DNA from: Arenicola marina
Taxonomy: Eukaryota > Annelida > Polychaeta > Arenicolidae
Assembly (NCBI GenBank): GCA_964019135.1
Contig: OZ025258.1
Location: 14,663,771 to 14,727,770, forward strand
Reading direction: 5' to 3'
DNA length: 64,000 nt
Shown in pieces: positions 57,064-64,000 of the stretch. The notes beneath the pieces were generated by a model. That model saw only the letters and a program-made list of their open reading frames with translations, was not told the DNA's origin and made no database searches. Both the position numbers and the translations under genes were made by a program. Position 1 is the stretch's first letter. Each line of letters starts with the position of its first letter.

Positions 57064-57455
57064 CTGTCATAAATAATAATAATAAATAATAATAAATAAA
57101 AGCCTTTCATGGTAAAGGCATAACATTGGACACGCTTAGAATCAGAATCAGAATCAGAATCATTTATTTGGTCAATCATACATAGCAGAACAGAACAAAA
57201 ATAAACGCACTATTGGAAAATTCGAACATAGGCACAGTAGTGTGGATAGATCTTCTTAGTGGCTTCGTCTGTCATAAATAATAATATTAAATAATAATAT
57301 AAAAGCCTTTCGTGGTAAAAGCATAAAATTGGACACGCTTAGGTCTTCTTAGTAGCTTCGTCTGTCATAAATAATAATATTAAATAATAATATAAAAGCC
57401 TTTTGTGGTAAAAGCATAAACTTGGACACGCTTAGATCTTGATAGTGGCTTCATC
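57064..57455. repeat. 90-bp sequence in three imperfect copies
   Basis: Three copies begin GTCATAAATAATAAT and continue AAAAGCCTTTC-TGGTAAA, GGACACGCTTAG and CTTCGTCT. The first unit is split by a retroelement end at 57141-57252. Confidence 0.85.
57141..57252 (-). mobile_element. Retroelement 3' end with (TGATTC)n tail
   Basis: Read on the minus strand it ends GACCAAATAAATGATTCTGA and continues as TGATTC hexamers, a typical LINE tail. Comparing the interrupted 90-bp unit with its two intact sisters shows a clean insertion with a duplication of about 4 bp (TAGA). Confidence 0.7.
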
Positions 57456-57931
57456 TAGACGGTGATTATTATGAATTCATTATCGGAGACCCACTCCGCT
57501 ATATATGTATGTCTCGTCTGGGGAAGTAAATAGAGCGGGTGCGGGGGGCGGGGGGGGGAGCAGCAGCGAGGGCCCGACAGCAGAACTAACAATCGAAAAA
57601 GGGTTAAATGGGTCGTGCAGATACACCAGAGACGGCAGTAATTGCTTTGATCTACAGGTGTCCCTCACGCGATGTTCCGCTACATCGTCACCGTCTAACA
57701 ATGCCAGATCTGACTTGTTTTTACTAATTGACTCCTCAGTGTCGCTGCCCACCCCAACCCCGCCCCACCCCCACCCCTCACCCCCTCCCCAGCGGTGTGG
57801 TGGCGTATGTAGTTTTCCATATTTTACCTTCAATAAATGGACATGGATAGGATGGATATCCCGGCGGGGTGTTTTTGTTCTCTGTGTCTGCAATACGGAT
57901 CATAACTACTTTTTTGTTATTGTTTTTTCAG
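57456..57931. other. End of intron 2
   Basis: No exon recognised. A G run (about 57541-57558) and a C-rich stretch (about 57748-57792) precede the acceptor TTTTTTCAG at 57923-57931. Confidence 0.7.
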
Positions 57932-58030
57932 GTCCTTGTGTGGCAGGCATTGTGGGGTTAAAAATGCCTCGTTACTGCCTCTTTGGTGATACGGTCAATA
58001 CGGCTTCCCGCATGGAATCTACAGGAGAAG
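57932..58030 (+). CDS. NIT-domain receptor guanylate cyclase, exon 3
   Basis: It follows the acceptor TTTTTTCAG and ends at GAGAAG|GTACGG. It encodes residues 552-584 plus one base: [20 protein letters not shown] and [13 protein letters not shown]. Cys567 is the usual second guanine-specificity residue; Asn574 and Arg578 are the transition-state residues of class III cyclases. The exit phase leaves a G that would combine with CN to give alanine, matching the usual family sequence after STGE. The remaining C-terminal part must lie beyond 64000. Its codons are less GC-rich than those of exon 1. Confidence 0.94.
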
Positions 58031-58107
58031 GTACGGCTCGTAGGTGGCTCATGCATGCTGCCATCAGCTATATGTAGAGGTCTGGAAGTGTGTGGCTGGT
58101 GGGAGGG
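58031..58107. other. Start of intron 3
   Basis: Begins GTACGG. Intron 3 continues at least to the end of the window (5.97 kb or more). Confidence 0.8.
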
Positions 58108-58335
58108 GGGGGGGGGGGGTCCAGTGTCGAGTGTTGATTTTTCTAAATTCTCAGTGTCGCATGTCGATTTTTCACGACATTCCGTATCGCATTTTGGATA
58201 AGTTCAGTGTCGTTTTGAAAAAAATCTGTGTCGATGTCGCTTTTTCAGATCGTCAGTGTCGGAATTTGGGGGTCATTGTCGAATGTCGATTTGTCAAATA
58301 TGCATGTCTCGTGTGTCGCTATTTACCCCTTCCAC
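58108..58335 (+). repeat. Dispersed repeat family C, copy 2
   Basis: A G tract at about 58106-58120 leads into a block repeating variants of TCAGTGTCGCATGTCG and GATTTTTC. Its second half matches the reverse complement of 1455-1628, including TGTGTCGATGTCGCTTTTTC and CTATTTACCCCTTCCA. No coding potential. Confidence 0.85.
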
Positions 58336-58490
58336 ACCCCTTATATGTACTTGTCTTTATTAACCAAGAGTGACTTGCGAGACACAGGGTGGTTGGGCAG
58401 GGCGGGGGTATATTGGTCAGACCAAAGATTCTGCCATCAGTAACGCTATATCCCCTTGTCTTTAGTAACCAAGAATACGCCACGAGGCAG
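58336..58490. repeat. Proto-repeat next to the 21-bp satellite
   Basis: The phrase CTTGTCTTTA-TAACCAAGA occurs at about 58351 and 58457. After the first copy comes GGTTGGGCAGGGCGGGGGTA followed by TATTGGTCAG, which looks like one diverged satellite unit. After the second the satellite itself begins. The array may have arisen from this duplicated segment. Confidence 0.6.
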
Positions 58491-61400
58491 AGGCTGGGGT
58501 GTATTGGACAGGGGCTGGGGTGTATTGGACAGGGGCTGGGGTGTGTGGGACAGGGGCCGGGATGTGTTGGACAGGGGCTGGGGTGTATTGGACAGGGGCT
58601 GGGGTGTATTGGACAGGGGCTGGGGTGTATTGGACAGGGGCTGGGGTGTATTGGACAGGGGCTGGGGTGTATTGGACAGGGGCTGGGGTGTATTGGACAG
58701 GGACTGGGGTGTATTGGACAGAGGCTGGGGTGTATTGGACAGGGGCTGGGGTGTATTGGACAGGGGCTGGGGTGTATTGGACAGAGGCTGGGGTGTATTG
58801 GACAGGGGCTGGGGTGTATTGGACAGGGGCTGGGGTGTATTGGACAGGGGCTGGGGTGTATTGGACAGGGGCTGGGGTGTATTGGACAGGGGCTGGGGTG
58901 TATTGGACAGGGGCTTGGGTGTATTGGACAGGGGCTGGGGTGTATTGGACAGGGGCTGGGGTGTATTGGACAGGGGCTGGGGTGTATTGGACAGGGGCTG
59001 GGGTGTATTGGACAGGGGCTGGGGTGTATTGGACAGGGGCTGGGGTGTATTGGACAGGGGCTGGGGTGTATTGGACAGGGGCTGGGGTGTATTGGACAGG
59101 GGCTGGGGTGTATTGGACAGGGGCTGGGATGTATTGGACAGGGGCTGGGGTGTATTGGACAGGGGCTGGGGTGCATTGGACAGGAGCTGGGGTGTATTGG
59201 ACAGGGGCTGGGGTGTATTGGACAGGGGCTGGGGTGTATTGGACAGGGGCTGGGGTGTATTGGACAGGGGCTGGGGTGTATTGGACAGGGGCTAGGGTGT
59301 ATTGGACAGGGGCTCGGGTGTATTGGACAGGGGCTGGGGTGTATTGGACAGGGGCTGGGGTGTATTGGACAGGGGCTGGGGTGTATTGGACAGGGGCTGG
59401 GGTGTATTGGACAGGGACTGGGGTGTATTGGACAGAGGCTGGGGTGTATTGGACAGGGGCTGGGGTGTAATGGACAGGGGTTGGGGTGTATTGGACAGGG
59501 GCTGGGGTGTATTGGACAGGGGTTTGGGTGTATTGGACAGGGGCTGGGGTGTATTGGACAGGGGCTGGGGTCTATTGGACAGGGGCTGGGGTGTATTGGA
59601 CAGGGGCTGGGGTGTATTGGACAGGGGCTGGGGTGTATTGGACAGGGGCTGGGGTGTATTGGACAGGGGCTGGGGTGTATTGGACAGTGGCTGGGGTGTA
59701 TTGGACAGGGGCTGGGGTGTATTGGACAGGGGCTGGGGTGTATTGGACAGGGGCTGGGGTGTATTGGACAGGGGCTGGGGTTTATTGGACAGGGGCTGGG
59801 GTGTATTGGACAGGGGCTGGGGTGTATTGGACAGGGGCTGGGGTGTATTGGACAGGGGTTGGGGTGTATTGGACAGGGGCTGGGGTGTATTGGACAGGGG
59901 CTGGGGTGTATTGGACAGAGGCTGGGGTGTATTGGACAGGGGCTGGGGTGTATTGGACAGGGGCTGGGGTGTATTGGACAGGGGCTGGGGTGTATTGGAC
60001 AGGGGCTGGGGTGTATTGGACAAGGGCTGGGGTGTATTGGACAGGGGCTGGGGTGTATTGGACAGGGGCTTGGGTGTATTAGACAGGGGCTGGGGTGCAT
60101 TGGACAGGGGCTGGGGTGTATTGGACAGGGACTGGGGTGTATTGGACAGAGGCTGGGGTGTATTGGACAGGGGCTGGGGTGTGTTGGACAGGGGTTGGGG
60201 TGTATTGGACAGGGGCTGGGGTGTATTGGACAGGGGCTGGGGTGTATTGGACAGGGGCTGGGGTGTATTGGACAGAGGCTGGGGTGTATTGGACAGGGGC
60301 TGGGGTGTATTGGACAGGGGCTGGGGTGTATTGGACAGGGGCTGGGGTGTATTGGACAGGGGCTGGGGTGTATTGGACAGGGGCTGGGGTGTATTGGACA
60401 GGGGCTGGGGTGTATTGGACAGGGGCTGGGGTGTATTGGACAGGGGCTGGGGTGTATTGGACAGGGGCTGGGGTGTATTGGACAGGGGCTGGGGTGTATT
60501 GGACAGGGGCTGGGGTGTATTGGACAGGGGCTGGGGTGTATTAGACAGGGGCTGGGGTGTATTGGACAGGGGCTGGGGTGTATTGGACAGGGGCTGGGGT
60601 GTATTGGACAGGGGCTGGGGTGTATTGGACAGGGGCTGGGGTGTATTGGACAGGGGCTGGGGTGTATTGGACAGGGGCTGGGGTGTATTGGACAAGGGCT
60701 GGGGTGTATTGGACAGGGGCTCGGGTGTATTAGACAGGGGCTGGGGTGTATTGGACAGCGGCTAGAGTGTATTGGACAGGGGCTGGGGTGTATTGGACAG
60801 GGGCTGGGGTGTATTGGACAGGGGTTGGGGTGTATTGGACAGGGGCTGGGGTGTATTGGACAGGGGCTGGGGTGCATTGGACAGGGGCTGGGGTGTATTG
60901 GACAGCGGCTAGGGTGTATTGGACAGGGGCTGGGGTGTATTGGACAGGGGCTGGGGTGTATTGGACAGGGGCTGGGGTGTATTGGACAGGGGTTGGGGTG
61001 TATTGGACAGGGGCTGGGGTGTATTGGACAGGGGCTTGGGTGTATTGGACAGGGGCTGGGGTGTATTGGACAGGGGCTGGGGTGTATTGGACAGGGGCTG
61101 GGGTGTATTGGACAGGGGCTGGGGTGTATTGGACAGGGGCTGGGGTGTATTGGACAGGGGCTGGGGTGTATTGGACAGCGGCTAGGGTGTATTGGACAGC
61201 GGCTGGGGTGTATTGGACAGGGGTTGGGGTGTATTGGACAGGGGCTGGGGTGTATTAGACAGGGGCTGGGGTGTATTGGACAGGGGCTGGGGTGTATTGG
61301 ACAGGGGCTGGGGTGTATTGGACAGGGGCTGGGGTGTATTGGACAGGGGCTGGGGTGTATTGGACAGGGGCTGGGGTGTATTGGACAGGGGCTGGGGTGT

Positions 61401-64000
61401 ATTGGACAAGGGCTGGGGTGTATTGGACAGGGGCTGGGGTGTATTAGACAGGGGCTGGGGTGTATTGGACAGCGGCTAGGGTGTATTGGACAGGGGCTGG
61501 GGTGTATTGGACAGGGGCTGGGGTGTATTGGACAGGGGTTGGGGTGTATTGGACAGGGGCTGGGGTGTATTGGACAGGGGCTGGGGTGTATTGGACAGGG
61601 GCTGGGGTGTATTGGACAGCGGCTAGGGTGTATTGGAAAGGGGCTGGGGTGTATTGGACAGGGGCTGGGGTGTATTGGACAGGGGCTGGGGTGTATTGGA
61701 CAGGGGCTGGGGTGTATTGGACAGGGGCTGGGGTGTATTGGACAGCGGCTAGGGTGTATTGGACAGGGGCTGGGGTGTATTGGACAGGGGCTGGGGTGTA
61801 TTGGACAGGGGTTGGGGTGTATTGGACAGAGGCTGGGGTGTATTGGACAGAGGCTAGGGTGTATTGGACAGGGGCTGGGGTGTATTGGACAGGGGCTGGG
61901 GTGTATTGGACAGGGGCTGGGGTGTATTGGACAGGGGCTGGGGTGTATTGGACAGGGGCTGGGGCGTATTGGACAGCGGCTAGGGTGTATTGGACAGGGG
62001 CTGGGGTGTATTGGACAGGGGCTGGGGTGTAATGGACAGGGGTTGGGGTGTATTGGACAGAGGCTGGGGTGTATTGGACAGGGGCTGGGGTGTATTGGAC
62101 AGGGGCTGGGGTGTATTGGACAGCGGCTTGGGTGTATTGGACAGCGGCTTGGGTGTATTGGACATAGGCTGGGGTGTGTGGGACAGGGGCTGGGGTGTAT
62201 TGGACAGCGGCTGGGGTGTATTGGACAGGGGCTGGGGTGTATTGGACAGCGGCTAGGGTGTATTGGACAGGGGCTGGGGTGTATTGGACAGGGGCTGGGG
62301 TGTATTGGACAGGGGTTGGGGTGTATTGGACAGAGGCTGGGGTGTATTGGACAGGGGCTGGGGTGTATTGGACAGGGGCTGGGGTGTATTGGACAGCGGC
62401 TTGGGTGTATTGGACAGCGGCTTGGGTGTATTGGACAGGGGCTGGGGTGTATTGGACAGGGGCTGGGGTGTATTGGACAGAGGCTGGGGTGTATTGGACA
62501 GGGGCTGGGGTGTATTGGACAGGGGCTGTGGTGTATTGGACAGGGGCTGGGATGTATTGGACAGGGGCTGGGGTGTATTGGACAGGGGCTGGGGTGCATT
62601 GGGCAGGGGCTGGGGTGTATTGGACAGGGGCTGGGGTGTATTGGACAGGGGCTGGGGTGTATTGGACAGGGGCTGGGGTGTATTGGACAGGGGCTGGGGT
62701 GTATTGGACAGGGGCTGGGGTGTATTGGACAGGGGCTGGGGTGTATTGGACAGGGGCTGGGGTGTATTGGACAGGGACTGGGGTGTATTGGACAGAGGCT
62801 GGGGTGTATTGGACAGGGGCTGGGGTGTAATGGACAGGGGTTGGGGTGTATTGGACAGGGGCTGGGGTGTATTGGACAGGGGTTTGGGTGTATTGGACAG
62901 GGGCTGGGGTGTATTGGACAGGGGCTGGGGTCTATTGGACAGGGGCTGGGGTGTATTGGACAGGGCTGGGGTGTATTGGACAGGGGCTGGGGTGTATTGG
63001 ACAGGGGCTGGGGTGTATTGGACAGGGGCTGGGGTGTATTGGACAGGGGCTGGGGTGTATTGGACAGGGGCTGGGGTGTATTGGACAGGGGCTGGGGTGT
63101 ATTGGACAGGGGCTGGGGTGTATTGGACAGGGGCTGGGGTTTATTGGACAGGGGCTGGGGTGTATTGGACAGGGGCTGGGGTGTATTGGACAGGGGCTGG
63201 GGTGTATTGGACAGGGGTTGGGGTGTATTGGACAGGGGCTGGGGTGTATTGGACAGGGGCTGGGGTGTATTGGACAGAGGCTGGGGTGTATTGGACAGGG
63301 GCTGGGGTGTATTGGACAGGGGCTGGGGTGTATTGGACAGGGGCTGGGGTGTATTGGACAGGGGCTGGGGTGTATTGGACAAGGGCTGGGGTGTATTGGA
63401 CAGGGGCTGGGGTGTATTGGACAGGGGCTGGGGTGTATTAGACAGGGGTTGGGGTGCATTGGACAGAGGCTGGGGTGTATTGGACAGGGACTGGGGTGTA
63501 TTGGACAGAGGCTGGGGTGTATTGGACAGGGGCTGGGGTGTATTGGACAGGGGTTGGGGTGTATTGGACAGGGGCTGGGGTGTATTGGACAGGGGCTTGG
63601 GTGTATTGGACAGGGGCTGGGGTGTATTGGACAGGGGCTGGGGTGTCTTGGACAGGGGTTGGGGTGTATTGGACAGGGGCTGGGGTGTATTGGACAGGGG
63701 TTGGGGTGTATTGGACAGGGGCTGGGGTGTATTGGACAGGGGCTGGGGTGTATTGGACAGGGGCTGGGGTGTATTGGACAGGGGCTGGGGTGTATTGGAC
63801 AGGGGCTGGGGTGTATTGGACAGGGGCTGGGGTGTATTGGACAGAGGCTGGGGTGTATTGGACAGGGGCTGGGGTGTATTGGACAGGGGCTGGGGTGTAT
63901 TGGACAGGGGCTGGGGTGTATTGGACAGGGGCTGGGGTGTATTGGACAGGGGCTGGGGTGTATTGGACAGGGGCTGGGGTGTATTGGACAGGGGCTGGGG
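58491..64000. repeat. 21-bp G-rich satellite, more than 260 copies, runs off the window
   Basis: Units of 21 bp read GGGGCTGGGG then TGTATTGGACA, highly uniform, with recurring variants (GAGGCTGG, GCGGCTAGG, GGGTTGG, GTAATGG, GCATTGG). The period is exactly seven codons and contains no stop in most frames, so very long open frames appear on both strands (one of 1687 codons on the minus strand). None has other support as a gene. The plus strand carries paired GGGG runs in every unit and should form G-quadruplexes. Variant blocks repeat at a distance of 3360 bp (160 units), for example near 59410-59575 and 62770-62935. It lies in intron 3 of the guanylate cyclase gene. Confidence 0.97.

Noticed and set aside
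57505-58077. 190-codon open frame over exon 3
   Set aside because: Only residues from 57932 to 58030 match cyclases, and these are bounded by a good acceptor and donor.
58319-63382. A 1687-codon minus-strand open frame (CPIHPSP repeats) and plus-strand frames with GWGVLDR or YWTGAGV repeats
   Set aside because: The 21-bp unit is a multiple of three and lacks stops, so long frames arise automatically on both strands. No signal peptide, unique domain or codon signature supports a gene.

Overview
The window is animal genomic DNA. It holds one spliced, conserved host gene, several LINE families, a tRNA-derived SINE family with target-site duplications, a tyrosine-recombinase retrotransposon and very large minisatellites. 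Nothing looks prokaryotic. The host gene combines a bacterial-type NIT domain with a guanylate cyclase domain, an architecture known from marine invertebrates (annelids, echinoderms, lancelets) and, as far as I know, not from vertebrates. A lancelet, another invertebrate deuterostome or a lophotrochozoan fits best, but I cannot name the species from sequence alone.

Layout. 1-6.8 kb: a 28-bp minisatellite, a 300-bp direct repeat on both sides of it, a 3.7-kb array of a 56-bp unit, and a 36-bp array. 6.8-10.6 kb: a decayed Tx1/L1-type LINE on the minus strand whose ORF1 carries a NADAR (YbiA-like) domain. 12.45-15.3 kb: a second, unrelated minus-strand LINE with a long open reverse transcriptase. 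15.5-16 kb: a LINE 3' end with a (CTAT)n tail. 17.4-21.5 kb: G-tract-flanked dispersed repeats and a possible Harbinger fragment. 21.56-24.18 kb: a 22-bp minisatellite with self-complementary cores and a 935-bp higher-order period. 24.2-30.3 kb: a SINE, dispersed repeats and otherwise empty DNA. 30.3-32.6 kb: a young 5'-truncated Tx1/L1-type LINE. 33.15-33.33 kb: ten perfect TGACGTCA (CRE) octamers spaced every 19 bp, 25 bp ahead of a TATA-like box. 34.4-39.9 kb: a Ngaro/PAT-like (DIRS-order) element, treated here as a fossil.

41.3 kb to the end: the first three coding exons of the NIT-domain receptor guanylate cyclase on the plus strand (41314-42755, 52163-52374, 57932-58030). Splice phases agree and the catalytic residues are present. 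The remaining exons lie beyond the window. Its introns are filled with insertions: SINEs and LINE pieces in intron 1, a nearly complete LINE coding region and a 31-bp minisatellite in intron 2, and at least 5.5 kb of a 21-bp G-rich satellite in intron 3, which runs off the end of the window.

Two themes stand out. First, tandem arrays make up roughly one fifth of the window and several have higher-order structure. Second, a set of short non-coding dispersed families share one design: a short phrase repeated with variation and bounded by poly-G or poly-C. I recognise none of these families. They and the CRE array are the best candidates for something undescribed.
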